In this document: positions 9,091 to 19,959 of the stretch, piece by piece
Position numbering within the stretch: position 1 is the first letter of the stretch
Layout of the letters: every line of letters begins with the position of its first letter
Origin: Nonlabens antarcticus
Lineage (GTDB): Bacteria; Bacteroidota; Bacteroidia; Flavobacteriales; Flavobacteriaceae
Direction: 5' to 3'
NCBI RefSeq assembly: GCF_015356755.1
Contig: NZ_JADFCO010000057.1
Coordinates: 1 to 64,000, forward strand
Length of the DNA: 64,000 nt
Translations under genes and position numbers: made by a program
The notes under the pieces: model-generated
Told to the model about the DNA's origin: nothing
Databases searched by the model: none
Seen by the model: only the letters and a program-made list of their open reading frames with translations

Positions 9091-10620
9091 ATGCAAAACA
9101 GTGTCTTAATTCTAGATTTCGGATCCCAGTACACACAGCTTATCGCCAGACGTGTGAGAGAGCTCAACGTTTATTGCGAGATCCATCCATTCCATAAAGT
9201 TCCTGAAGATTTATCTCCGTTTAAAGCGGTAATCTTATCAGGAAGTCCATTTTCTGTTCGTGCAGACGATGCACCACACCCAGATTTGAGTAAAATTAAA
9301 GGAAAATTGCCCTTATTGGGAGTTTGTTATGGAGCACAATATTTAGCCCATTTTCATGGTGGTAAAGTTGCTCCATCGAGCACTAGAGAATACGGCCGTG
9401 CAAATCTTACCATTATTAAAGATGCCGAAGCACTTTTTGAAAATATTACCGAGAATTCTCAAGTCTGGATGTCGCACAGTGATACCATTAAAGACTTACC
9501 AGAAAATGCTGTAACTCTTGCGAGTACTCAAGAAGTGATCAACGCAGCATATAGAATCGATGGTGAAGAAACCTATGGAATTCAATTCCATCCAGAGGTT
9601 TATCACAGCACAGACGGGAAGCAATTACTACACAATTTCTTAATCGAGATTTCTGGTTTGAAGCCTGACTGGACTCCAGGTGCATTTGTAGATATGACCG
9701 TTTCAGAATTACAAGAGAAGATAGGTGATGATAAGGTCGTTCTAGGATTGAGTGGTGGCGTGGACTCTAGTGTTGCTGCTATTTTATTGCATAAGGCTAT
9801 AGGCAAGAACTTGTATTGCATATTTGTAAACAATGGTTTGCTGCGCAAGAATGAATTTGACGAGGTCTTGCATCAGTATAAGGACATGGGATTGAACGTG
9901 AAAGGTGTTGACGCCACGGCACGATTTATGGATGCCCTAAAAGGATTAGAAGATCCAGAGTTAAAACGCAAGGCGATAGGTCGGGTTTTTATTGAAGTTT
10001 TCGATGATGAAGCCCATGCGATTGAGAATGTTACCTTTTTGGCGCAAGGAACGATTTACCCAGACGTCATAGAAAGCATATCTGTAAACGGCCCTAGTGC
10101 AACCATTAAATCGCATCATAATGTAGGTGGTTTGCCAGATTACATGAAATTGAAAATTGTTGAACCATTGCGCATGCTATTTAAAGATGAAGTGCGCCGC
10201 GTGGGAGCAGAAATGGATATGGCACCTAATCTCTTAGGCCGTCATCCCTTCCCAGGACCAGGACTTGCGATACGAATTTTAGGCGATGTAGATCAAGAGA
10301 AAGTACGCTTGCTTCAAGAGGCAGATGCGATTTTTATCGCAAACTTAAAGAAGTGGGAATTATATGATAAAGTGTGGCAAGCCGGTGCAATATTGCTTCC
10401 TGTGAATTCAGTAGGAGTGATGGGTGATGAGCGTACTTATGAAAAATGTATTGCGTTGAGAGCAGTGGAAAGTACAGATGGTATGACCGCAGATTGGGTG
10501 GATTTACCGCATAAATTTTTGCAGGATACCAGCAACGAGATAATAAATAAAGTGAAAGGCGTTAATAGAGTGGTGTATGACATCAGCTCTAAACCGCCAG
10601 CAACCATTGAATGGGAATAA
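9091..10620 (+). CDS. guaA: GMP synthase (glutamine-hydrolysing)
   Basis: 509-residue cytoplasmic enzyme that aminates XMP to GMP. The N-terminal class I glutamine amidotransferase domain has nucleophile C79 in GVCYGAQ and the His-Glu pair in [10 protein letters not shown]. The ATP pyrophosphatase domain carries the P-loop [11 protein letters not shown], and the C-terminal dimerisation domain ends with [13 protein letters not shown], the conserved GuaA tail. The frame is open to a TTG at 9085, but ATG 9091 gives the canonical N terminus ([13 protein letters not shown]). The next gene starts two bases after the stop, suggesting co-transcription. Confidence 0.97.
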   Translation: MQNSVLILDFGSQYTQLIARRVRELNVYCEIHPFHKVPEDLSPFKAVILSGSPFSVRADDAPHPDLSKIKGKLPLLGVCYGAQYLAHFHGGKVAPSSTREYGRANLTIIKDAEALFENITENSQVWMSHSDTIKDLPENAVTLASTQEVINAAYRIDGEETYGIQFHPEVYHSTDGKQLLHNFLIEISGLKPDWTPGAFVDMTVSELQEKIGDDKVVLGLSGGVDSSVAAILLHKAIGKNLYCIFVNNGLLRKNEFDEVLHQYKDMGLNVKGVDATARFMDALKGLEDPELKRKAIGRVFIEVFDDEAHAIENVTFLAQGTIYPDVIESISVNGPSATIKSHHNVGGLPDYMKLKIVEPLRMLFKDEVRRVGAEMDMAPNLLGRHPFPGPGLAIRILGDVDQEKVRLLQEADAIFIANLKKWELYDKVWQAGAILLPVNSVGVMGDERTYEKCIALRAVESTDGMTADWVDLPHKFLQDTSNEIINKVKGVNRVVYDISSKPPATIEWE

Positions 10621-10621
10621 A

Positions 10622-12634
10622 ATGATACGATATATTGCAGTAATTCTGATAGTTTGTTTCGCTTTCGCGAAAGCGAACTCTTCCATCTTACAAAGCTATG
10701 AGCGACATAAGGTTGAACAAGGCGACACTATTTATAAGATCGTAAATAAATATAATATTACAGCAGAACAGTTGATGGAACTCAACCCAGATCTTAAAAT
10801 GGGTTTAAAGTCAGGAGCTGTTTTATTGATTCCTAAGTCTAATAAAATCCTTACAACCAGAACTGTCGAACGGTACGAAGTTCACAAAGTAAATCGTAAG
10901 GAAACTCTCTACACTCTTGCTAAAGAGTACGGTGTGACGGTTATGGATATTAAGGAGGCCAATAAAAAGCTGTATTCAGAATCCTTGCAAAAAGGAGATA
11001 AAATTCAGATTCCAGTTTTTTCACCTTCATCTTATTCTAATGTTTCAGACATAGGTTCTTCTCCTAATCAAAAGGATTTGCCACCGGGAAAATACAGAGT
11101 TGAGAAATCTGAAGGCAGGTATAGGGTAGCAAAAAAGCACAACATTTCAATCGACATATTAAATGATCTCAATCGAGATGTGGACGAGTTGAAGGAGGGA
11201 ATGGTATTAAATGTTCCTTATGAATTAGAGGAATCTATAAAACCGGTAATCATCGCACCAGTTAAAAAAGATAAGGAACCAGTTGTTAAATCTAAGGAAA
11301 CGACTAAAGAAGATAAGAATACAAATCCCGATGGGAAGTACAGGGAATATGAGGTGCCAGCCAAAATGACCATGTACAGCCTGAAAAAAATGACAGGACT
11401 TTCTAAAGATGCATTAGAGGATTTGAATCCAGAACTTAAGGAAGGTGTGCGATCAGGAATGATTTTACGTTTACCTGTAAATGTTGTGAAGGAAAATGAC
11501 AGGTATTTAGTATCGAACAAATCAGCAAAGTATGCACGACTGGTAGACAGTATACGCAACTACAAGAATCAGCGCATTGCCGTCATGTTGCCATTTTCTG
11601 CTAGGGGCGCTTCAAATGGGAATTATAGTGAATTGCTAAAAGGAAGCCGCACCGTAAGAATTGCTACTGACTTTTATAGTGGGATGATGATTGCTAGAGA
11701 CTCTGCAAGAACATTGGGGATAACTGTAGATTATGACATATACGATACAGGTAATAATGAAAATACATCTGTAGGAATAATTAAGAACAATGACTTTAAG
11801 AAATACAACAGTGTTATAGGTCCATTAATGGCAAAAAATGTAACAGCAGTCGCTAGGGAGCTGAGGGATGATGATATTCCTGTAGTGTCCCCATTGACTA
11901 ATGTATCTTTTGGCAATTCAGAAAACAGACTCTATAAGAATTTATTTCAAGCGCGTCCAGATGATAAATTTTTAATGGAGCGTCTTAAAAATTACTTGAT
12001 AGGATTTGCTAAAGGAAAAAATGTAATTATAGTAACAGATAATACGGAGCCAGGATTGAAACAACAATTTGCGCCACTGTTCCCTAATGCTAAAATTCTT
12101 TATCCAGATAAAAAAAATTATATATCTAGTAGCAAATACACGGGAGCATTAAGTAAAGAACAAAAAAACGTCGTTATTCTTGCGGCAAATCACATTACCT
12201 TTTTAACTGGTGCCGTATCTAATTATGCTGCCAAAGCAAGGTCTTATGATATCACCATGGTGGGAATGAATGATTATGATAATGTGAGTATTAATAATAT
12301 GAGCCTCGCTGCGGTAAATTACACGTTTCCTAAAATGAACCGCAATACAAGTAGTGAGAATGTTTTTGCGAGTCATTACTTTAAAAAACATGGAATCACA
12401 CCTAGTGAGTTTGCTACAAGAGGGTTTGATGTTACTATGGATGTTATCTTACGCCAGGCAAGTGCAGACAATTTATATGAAAGCGCTATGCGCAATGGTA
12501 AAACGATAATGGTTGAAAACAGTTTTGAATATAACAAGAGATTCTTTGCTGGTTTTTATAACGAAGCCAGTTATATTTTAAGATTCAAGCCAGACTTGAG
12601 TATTGAAGAAGTTGAAGACTATCAAAAAAACTAA
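10622..12634 (+). CDS. Secreted LysM-repeat protein with a periplasmic-binding-protein-like C terminus
   Basis: 670 residues. The N-terminal signal peptide MIRYIAVILIVCFAFAKANS ends in an AKA signal-peptidase I site that is written by a copy of the dispersed palindrome (10660-10675). Four LysM modules follow, near residues 20-65, 85-135, 155-200 and 235-280, each with a YxxLN/DL core and ending in an IP/VP/LP pair, so it should bind peptidoglycan. The C-terminal 330 residues resemble a type 1 periplasmic-binding (amino-acid ABC receptor, PBP1/LpoA-like) fold: IAVMLPFSARG, YDTGNN, VIGPLMAKNVTAVAREL. No transporter genes are adjacent, so it is probably a cell-wall or envelope factor and not a nutrient receptor. 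Starts two bases after guaA. Confidence 0.8.
   Translation: MIRYIAVILIVCFAFAKANSSILQSYERHKVEQGDTIYKIVNKYNITAEQLMELNPDLKMGLKSGAVLLIPKSNKILTTRTVERYEVHKVNRKETLYTLAKEYGVTVMDIKEANKKLYSESLQKGDKIQIPVFSPSSYSNVSDIGSSPNQKDLPPGKYRVEKSEGRYRVAKKHNISIDILNDLNRDVDELKEGMVLNVPYELEESIKPVIIAPVKKDKEPVVKSKETTKEDKNTNPDGKYREYEVPAKMTMYSLKKMTGLSKDALEDLNPELKEGVRSGMILRLPVNVVKENDRYLVSNKSAKYARLVDSIRNYKNQRIAVMLPFSARGASNGNYSELLKGSRTVRIATDFYSGMMIARDSARTLGITVDYDIYDTGNNENTSVGIIKNNDFKKYNSVIGPLMAKNVTAVARELRDDDIPVVSPLTNVSFGNSENRLYKNLFQARPDDKFLMERLKNYLIGFAKGKNVIIVTDNTEPGLKQQFAPLFPNAKILYPDKKNYISSSKYTGALSKEQKNVVILAANHITFLTGAVSNYAAKARSYDITMVGMNDYDNVSINNMSLAAVNYTFPKMNRNTSSENVFASHYFKKHGITPSEFATRGFDVTMDVILRQASADNLYESAMRNGKTIMVENSFEYNKRFFAGFYNEASYILRFKPDLSIEEVEDYQKN
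10660..10675. repeat. Dispersed palindrome copy (coding, signal peptide)
   Basis: Perfect CGCTTTCGCGAAAGCG inside the LysM gene, translated as FAFAKA at the end of the signal peptide. Confidence 0.9.
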
Positions 12635-12638
12635 TTCT

Positions 12639-13040
12639 ATGACCTCACAAGTAACATATTTAGGTGATCTAAGGTGCGCTTCCAAACATGTAAAAAGCGG
12701 TGACGTTTTTCATACAGATGCACCCACAGATAACAACGGTAAAGGAGAGGCGTTCTCTCCCACTGACACCATAGCTACTGGTCTGGCAAGTTGCATGCTA
12801 ACGGTTATGGGGATAAAAGCACAGGATTTAGAAATTGATATTTCTTCTAGTAGTGCAAACGTCATCAAAACTATGTCTGCAGATCCACGCCGCATATCTA
12901 AAATTGAAATAGCGTTTGATATGAAGGGAAATTGCGATAAGCGCACGCAACTTATTTTAGAACGGGTAGGTCAAACTTGTCCCGTTATGAATAGTCTACA
13001 TCCAGATATTGAAAAAAAGATCTCATTCACCTGGAATTAA
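12639..13040 (+). CDS. OsmC-family protein
   Basis: 133-residue member of the OsmC/Ohr fold, which includes thiol peroxidases that reduce organic hydroperoxides. The sequence shows GKGEAFSPTDTIATGLASCMLTVMG with the first conserved Cys, and the second conserved Cys in VGQTCPVMNSLHPDI, so both redox cysteines are present. The start is ATG 12639, five bases after the LysM gene; an earlier TTG in frame would overlap that gene. It is probably the last gene of the guaA transcript, since a strong terminator follows at 13071. Substrate is not determined. Confidence 0.88.
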   Translation: MTSQVTYLGDLRCASKHVKSGDVFHTDAPTDNNGKGEAFSPTDTIATGLASCMLTVMGIKAQDLEIDISSSSANVIKTMSADPRRISKIEIAFDMKGNCDKRTQLILERVGQTCPVMNSLHPDIEKKISFTWN

Positions 13041-13070
13041 TCTTCTAGCGGTTTGGTCGCCTATTTTTTG

Positions 13071-13110
13071 TAAGAATCCCCTAATTTAAAACCAGGTTAG
13101 GGGATTCTTA
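13071..13110. terminator. Terminator downstream of the OsmC gene
   Basis: A perfect 14-bp stem, TAAGAATCCCCTAA at 13071-13084 and its complement at 13097-13110, with a 12-base loop. T-rich sequence before and after is modest, so termination strength is uncertain. Confidence 0.75.
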
Positions 13111-13208
13111 TTTAAATAGCTCACAGATTGCGGCAAAATTAAAAATTAGCCACTGCAGAATTCTCGATTTTTAGCTCCTCATAGATTCTTAATTTACTGG
13201 TAAAATAA

Positions 13209-14864
<1,656 letters not shown>

Positions 14865-14870
14865 GGAGTT

Positions 14871-14886
14871 CGCTTTCGCGAAAGCG
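14871..14886. repeat. Dispersed palindrome copy (intergenic)
   Basis: Perfect CGCTTTCGCGAAAGCG six bases after the pyrG stop codon. Confidence 0.9.
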
Positions 14887-14961
14887 AAATTTATAAGCAC
14901 TCCGCTACATATTTTAAGTTAAGGCTCATTAGAGCATATTCACCCGAGAGTGGGTTTTATT

Positions 14962-16788
14962 ATGGAAGAAAAAAAGACAGACTGGAAAACCATACTGGGC
15001 ATGACGCTGATTTTTGCGATTTTGATGCTCACATTTGTTTACAATCAAGAGGAAGAGCCGCCGGTTGACCAGAAAGCAGAAACAGTTCAAATAGAAGATG
15101 ATGTCGCTACAGTTCCTGCCGTAGAACAGCCTGTTGATACCGTTCAAGATTCTACCACAACATTTCAAAAACAGAGTTCTGTAGGAGAGGAAATAATGCT
15201 TTCCAATCAGTTATTAGACCTGAAATTCAATACGAAAGGTGGTTACATTACAGAGGCTCACCTTAAGAAGTTTCATACTTACGATTCCCTACCAGTTTAT
15301 CTGGCAAAGAAAAACGACCATGTTTTTGACCTAATACTCACAGCAAAAGACGGTCGGAAAATTCATACAAAAGACCTAATTTTTACGCCCACGGAAACGA
15401 CAAATGGGGCTAATAAAGTCTTAACGCTTAAAGCTCCAGTGGGATCTGGTTCTATCGAGTATAGATTTGAAATGGAGCCTGATGATTATATGCTTGATTT
15501 CAATATCAAGTCAGAAGGTATTGCAAACGCCATAAACACTTCTGACAATGCGGTGATCGACTGGCAAATGAAAGCTTACAGACGTTCTCAAAGTATGTCT
15601 AATGAGAACCGTTATACAGAGATCAAGTTTGAGTACGATGGTGGTAGTGATGACTACACAGGGCAAGGAGAAAATGCTGATGAAGAAGAGGAAAATGTAA
15701 GTTATGTTGCGTATAAGCAACACTTTTTCTCTTCAATTCTATTGACTGATACTCCATTTGTGAGTGGACTGATGAAATCAAAAAACATTGAAAGTATCAA
15801 TGAAAATCAGGATACTTTTACTAAAGAGTTTGAGTCGCAGTTACAATTAGAATACACGGGTGGTGAACTGGCCTATAATATGGACTGGTATTTTGGCCCT
15901 ACAGATTTTGCTATACTGGATGAATATGGTCGCAACCTAGATGAGGTTGTGGATTTAGGATGGGGTATTTTCGGTTGGATTAACGAGTTTGCGATCCGTC
16001 CGGCTTTTACATTTTTTACCGTTGATCTAGGTATTGCATACGGTCTTGCAATTATTCTTCTTACAATCTGTGTAAGATTAGTACTATCGCCTGTGTTATA
16101 TAAGAGTTACCTGACTCAGGCTAAAATGAAGATCCTGCGCCCAGAGCTCAACCGCATTGCAGAAAAGTATAAGGATAATGCAATGAAAAAGCAGCAGGAA
16201 ACTATGAAGGTTCAAAGTGAATCTGGTGCAAGCCCGTTGTCGGGATGTTTACCAGCCTTACTTCAAATGCCCGTTTTCTTTGCGCTATTTAAGTTTTTCC
16301 CTACTGCATTTGATTTACGTCAGAAGAGTTTCTTGTGGGCAAATGACTTGTCAAGTTATGATGCTATCTACACTTTTTCTGATGGTTTTAAAATTCCATT
16401 TTACGGTGACCACATCAGTTTATTCCCAATTTTAGCTTCTATTTCCATATTCTTTTATATGCAAATGACGACGGGACAGACGATGCAAACGCCGCAGCCT
16501 GGAATGCCTAACATGAAATTTATCATGTACCTATCGCCGTTGTTCATGCTTGTGTTCTTTAACAATTATGCTAGTGGACTTTCATTGTATTACTTCATTT
16601 CTAACCTAATTACCATAGGTATTATGCTGGTTATTAAGAATTTTATTATCGATAAGGATCGAGTGCTTGCAAAAATCGAAAAAGCGAAATCAAAACCTAA
16701 GAAAAAGAAAGGCCTCTTTGCAACAAAAATGGCATCCATAATGGAGCAGGCTCAAGCGCAGCAAGAAGCACAGAAAAAAGGGAAGTAG
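14962..16788 (+). CDS. yidC: Membrane protein insertase YidC
   Basis: 608-residue inner-membrane insertase and chaperone for Sec-dependent and independent membrane proteins. Layout: N-terminal membrane segment (about 9-26), a large periplasmic beta-domain (about 30-340), then the conserved 60KD_IMP core with five membrane segments, including LVLSPVLYKSYLTQAKMK and PLSGCLPALLQMPVFFALFKFFP. The lysine-rich C-terminal tail is typical of Bacteroidota YidC. ATG 14962 (MEEKKTDWK) fits the family start better than the earlier in-frame codon at 14950. yidC after pyrG is a common gene order in Flavobacteriaceae. Confidence 0.96.
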   Translation: MEEKKTDWKTILGMTLIFAILMLTFVYNQEEEPPVDQKAETVQIEDDVATVPAVEQPVDTVQDSTTTFQKQSSVGEEIMLSNQLLDLKFNTKGGYITEAHLKKFHTYDSLPVYLAKKNDHVFDLILTAKDGRKIHTKDLIFTPTETTNGANKVLTLKAPVGSGSIEYRFEMEPDDYMLDFNIKSEGIANAINTSDNAVIDWQMKAYRRSQSMSNENRYTEIKFEYDGGSDDYTGQGENADEEEENVSYVAYKQHFFSSILLTDTPFVSGLMKSKNIESINENQDTFTKEFESQLQLEYTGGELAYNMDWYFGPTDFAILDEYGRNLDEVVDLGWGIFGWINEFAIRPAFTFFTVDLGIAYGLAIILLTICVRLVLSPVLYKSYLTQAKMKILRPELNRIAEKYKDNAMKKQQETMKVQSESGASPLSGCLPALLQMPVFFALFKFFPTAFDLRQKSFLWANDLSSYDAIYTFSDGFKIPFYGDHISLFPILASISIFFYMQMTTGQTMQTPQPGMPNMKFIMYLSPLFMLVFFNNYASGLSLYYFISNLITIGIMLVIKNFIIDKDRVLAKIEKAKSKPKKKKGLFATKMASIMEQAQAQQEAQKKGK

Positions 16789-16860
16789 CTTTAATTTGGA
16801 TTCAATACTCAAAGCAAATTAAAACCTAATAGGAAATAGTCCTTATAATGATCTTAACGA

Positions 16861-17460
16861 ATGAGTGTACTTGATAAGTATCTTCCTACTATAGCGGTCA
16901 AACCACTGACTGCTTTATTAGAAAACCATCAAGTGCATTTAAAGATTGTCAATGAGCGGCAAACACGTCATGGAGATTATCGACCATTGCCAGATGGGTC
17001 TCATAAAATCACGATCAATTCAAACCTGAATTCATACCGGTTTCTGATTACCTTAGTGCATGAAATAGCACATTTAGTGGCTTTTAAAAAATATGGATAT
17101 CGCATCAAACCACATGGAGTAGAGTGGAAGCGTACCTTTCAACAGTTGATGCTCCCCTTCTTGCGACCTGAGATTTTTCCCATGGATTTGTTACCTTTTC
17201 TAGCAAGACATTTTAGAAATCCTAAGGCTAGCAGCGATACTGATGCAGCCATGAGCGTTGCCTTAAAATCCTATGACCCGCCGACGAATAAAATCTATAT
17301 ATTTGAGTTAGAGCTAGGCGCCTACTTTCTGACTAAAGAAGGGCGCAGATTTCAGAGAGGAAAGAAGTTGCGCAAGCGCTACGAATGCATGGAAGTGGAT
17401 ACTGGTAAAATGTATGTTTTCCAACCTAATGTCCACGTTCAATTATGGAAAAATCTATGA
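16861..17460 (+). CDS. SprT-like zinc metalloprotease domain protein
   Basis: 199 residues. The zinc-binding HEIAH motif is at residues 67-71 with HGVEWKRTF downstream supplying the third ligand, as in the SprT/Spartan family. A C-terminal beta-rich part ends with KRYECMEVDTGKMYVFQP; it keeps one Cys of the usual zinc ribbon but not a full four-Cys set. Function in bacteria is unknown; Spartan in eukaryotes digests DNA-protein crosslinks. The stop codon overlaps the start of the next gene in an ATGA junction (17457-17460), so the two are translationally coupled. Confidence 0.85.
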   Translation: MSVLDKYLPTIAVKPLTALLENHQVHLKIVNERQTRHGDYRPLPDGSHKITINSNLNSYRFLITLVHEIAHLVAFKKYGYRIKPHGVEWKRTFQQLMLPFLRPEIFPMDLLPFLARHFRNPKASSDTDAAMSVALKSYDPPTNKIYIFELELGAYFLTKEGRRFQRGKKLRKRYECMEVDTGKMYVFQPNVHVQLWKNL

Positions 17461-18533
17461 ATAATAAATTTGCAGTAATTATGGCTGGCGGTGTGGGATC
17501 CCGTTTCTGGCCTGTCAGCAAACAGTCCTTCCCAAAGCAATTCCACGACATGCTGGGTCTGGGAAGTTCTTTGTTACAGATTACTTTTGACCGCTTAAAG
17601 AAACAGGTTCCTGCAGATCAAATTTTAATTCTTACAAACACAGACTACATCCACCTGGTCAAAGAACAGTTGCCTGAGGTAATGATAGAAAATATAGTGG
17701 CAGAACCAGCGATGCGCAATACCGCTCCCTGCATTTTATTAGCTGCCTTAAAAATTCAAAAAAGAATTCCTAGTGCCATTATGATTGTTGCTCCTAGCGA
17801 CACTTTTGTGGAAAATGATGATCAATTTCAGCAAGATCTCACAACGGCTTTTCAGTATTGTGAACAGCATCCAGAATCATTAATGACAATGGGTGTGGAG
17901 CCAGATTCTCCCAACACAGGTTTTGGATATATTGAATACATAGCTTCTGATAGTACGGTAAAAAAGGTAAATCAATTCCGTGAAAAGCCGGATTTTGAAA
18001 CGGCAAAAAAATATGTCGATGCGGGAAATTTCTTGTGGAATTCTGGAACTTTTATCTGGTCAGTGGATGCTGTAGTTTCTGCTTTCGCGAAAGCGGAACC
18101 AGAGTTATATAAGCTGTTTATTAACGGAGTTAAATTTTACAATGAACCTGGAGAAAAAATATTCCTAGCGGAAAATTATCCAAAAGCTAAAAATATTTCT
18201 ATTGATTATGCCATTATGGAACGCAGCACTCATGTGTATGTTTTGCCAGTAGATTTTGGGTGGAATGACGTAGGAACATGGGGTAGCCTTTATGAAAGAC
18301 TCGACAAAGATCAACAAGAGAATGCGGTAGTTAATGCAGATCTAAGTTCAGAAACTTCCAGCGGGAATATGATACGTACAGCGAAGGGAAAAAAAGTAAT
18401 CATCAAAGACTTAAACGATTATATCATCGTTGATGAAGATGATGTTTTGATGATTATACCTAAAACGGCAGATCAAGATATTAAGGATATAAGAAATGAG
18501 GCGATGAATAAATATGGTAATTTGATAGGCTAA
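17457..18533 (+). CDS. manC: Mannose-1-phosphate guanylyltransferase
   Basis: 358-residue nucleotidyltransferase that makes GDP-mannose from mannose-1-phosphate and GTP for polysaccharides or glycoproteins. It has the signature FAVIMAGGVGSRFWPVSKQSFPKQF at the N terminus, the EPAMRNTAPCI segment, FREKPD and NSGTFIW. It lacks the C-terminal isomerase domain of long ManC proteins, so it is monofunctional. The ATG at 17457 overlaps the SprT-like gene; a second ATG at 17445 is possible. A palindrome copy at 18081-18094 encodes SAFAKA between two helices. The stop TAA overlaps the next ATG (TAATG). Confidence 0.92.
   Translation: MNNKFAVIMAGGVGSRFWPVSKQSFPKQFHDMLGLGSSLLQITFDRLKKQVPADQILILTNTDYIHLVKEQLPEVMIENIVAEPAMRNTAPCILLAALKIQKRIPSAIMIVAPSDTFVENDDQFQQDLTTAFQYCEQHPESLMTMGVEPDSPNTGFGYIEYIASDSTVKKVNQFREKPDFETAKKYVDAGNFLWNSGTFIWSVDAVVSAFAKAEPELYKLFINGVKFYNEPGEKIFLAENYPKAKNISIDYAIMERSTHVYVLPVDFGWNDVGTWGSLYERLDKDQQENAVVNADLSSETSSGNMIRTAKGKKVIIKDLNDYIIVDEDDVLMIIPKTADQDIKDIRNEAMNKYGNLIG
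18081..18094. repeat. Dispersed palindrome copy (coding)
   Basis: GCTTTCGCGAAAGC inside the guanylyltransferase gene, read as AFAKA. Confidence 0.88.
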
Positions 18534-19957
18534 TGGATGAAAAGCCACACGACGATGCTCAACTAGAAGGGAATCAAAAATCCATTTTAGGTATTTGGGA
18601 TAATACAAAAGAGTTTTTACATGGACTCTTAGATATACGGGAAGATTCTGATCGCAATGAAACGATAGAATCTGTTCGCAAGGATATTTCTTTTCAAGGT
18701 CACAATGCATGGATTCTAGTTTTTTCCATATTTGTGGCATCCATAGGGCTCAATGTAGGATCTACCGCGGTTGTGATAGGTGCGATGTTAATATCACCAC
18801 TTATGGGACCGATAGTGGGAATGGGTCTAGGTGTTGCAATTAATGATGGACGTATGTTGCGCCGGTCATTAATTAACCTGGGCGTAATGGTGGTTTTATC
18901 ACTTATCACTGCCACTTTATATTTTATGCTTACTCCTATATCAGAGCTTACACCAGAGCTGGAAGCTAGAACTTATCCAACCATCCTAGATGTTCTTGTT
19001 GCCATTTTTGGGGGACTCGCTCTTATAGTTGCAAAGGCAAAAAAAGGTACGATTTCAAATGCTATTGCTGGGGTTGCGATCGCTACAGCTTTGATGCCGC
19101 CACTTTGTACGGCCGGTTATGGTATTGCTGAGGGTAATTTAGAATACTTCAGTGGCGCTATGTATTTGTTCTCCATAAACACCGTCTTTATAGGGCTTTC
19201 TACTTTTGTGGTTTGTAAAATGCTGCGCTTCCCGATGGTTAAATATGCCAACCAAAAGCAACGAAGAAAGGTTTCAATTATAGCAACAATCGTGGGTGTT
19301 CTCGTTCTGACTCCATCTGTTTATTTATTCGTACAACTCTATCAGTTACAAGTGCAGAGTACTGCTGTAAATTCATTCATGAAAGATTATGTCCAGTATG
19401 ATGGAATGAGGGCTACCAAAGAATTAGATCTTGATAAACGACAGGTAGATATAGTCCTCTTTGGAGCAGCTGTTCCCGATGATATTATAAAGCAATGGAA
19501 GGCTCATTTTGCGTCGGATGAGAAATTAGCTAATCTGACTCCGGTTTTTTATCAAGGTTCAGGACCAGCATTGGACGGGAGTTATGGCGATATAACAGCA
19601 ATTCAGGAAGATAGAATCAACGACATAAAGTTATTGCAGGACCAAGGTCAAAAGATCTATAATTTAGAGAAGGAGTTGTTGAGTATTAAACAATCAAATA
19701 AAGAGTTCAAGAATATAAGTGAAGAGGCCCTGTTGCTGTATCCAGAGCTTAAAACTATTGCTTATGCTCCTAATATTACTAGAAAATATGACAGTGATAA
19801 AATGGACACTGTTGACGTTTTTACCGTCAATTATAAGGAAGATGCAGGAGGTGCTGTGGAAAGAACCTCGATCAACAAGCGATTGGGTAAATGGCTCAAG
19901 TATAGAATCCAGTCGGATAGTGTTAGGGTACAAACCGCTCAAGCAAGCAATCCTTAA
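18533..19957 (+). CDS. DUF389-domain membrane protein
   Basis: 474 residues. After a hydrophilic N terminus (1-60) comes the DUF389 domain (about 65-240) with six hydrophobic segments, including AVVIGAMLISPLMGPIVGMGLG and GVAIATALMPPLCTAGYG, both strongly conserved in this family. A further membrane segment near residue 250 precedes a soluble C-terminal part (about 275-474) with a charged coiled-coil stretch. The family is widespread but has no agreed function; some relatives are annotated as hydrophobic-domain proteins. Overlaps the upstream guanylyltransferase by TAATG, so it is co-translated. Its stop lies two bases from the stop of the convergent ABC gene. Confidence 0.88.
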   Translation: MDEKPHDDAQLEGNQKSILGIWDNTKEFLHGLLDIREDSDRNETIESVRKDISFQGHNAWILVFSIFVASIGLNVGSTAVVIGAMLISPLMGPIVGMGLGVAINDGRMLRRSLINLGVMVVLSLITATLYFMLTPISELTPELEARTYPTILDVLVAIFGGLALIVAKAKKGTISNAIAGVAIATALMPPLCTAGYGIAEGNLEYFSGAMYLFSINTVFIGLSTFVVCKMLRFPMVKYANQKQRRKVSIIATIVGVLVLTPSVYLFVQLYQLQVQSTAVNSFMKDYVQYDGMRATKELDLDKRQVDIVLFGAAVPDDIIKQWKAHFASDEKLANLTPVFYQGSGPALDGSYGDITAIQEDRINDIKLLQDQGQKIYNLEKELLSIKQSNKEFKNISEEALLLYPELKTIAYAPNITRKYDSDKMDTVDVFTVNYKEDAGGAVERTSINKRLGKWLKYRIQSDSVRVQTAQASNP

Positions 19958-19959
19958 AT

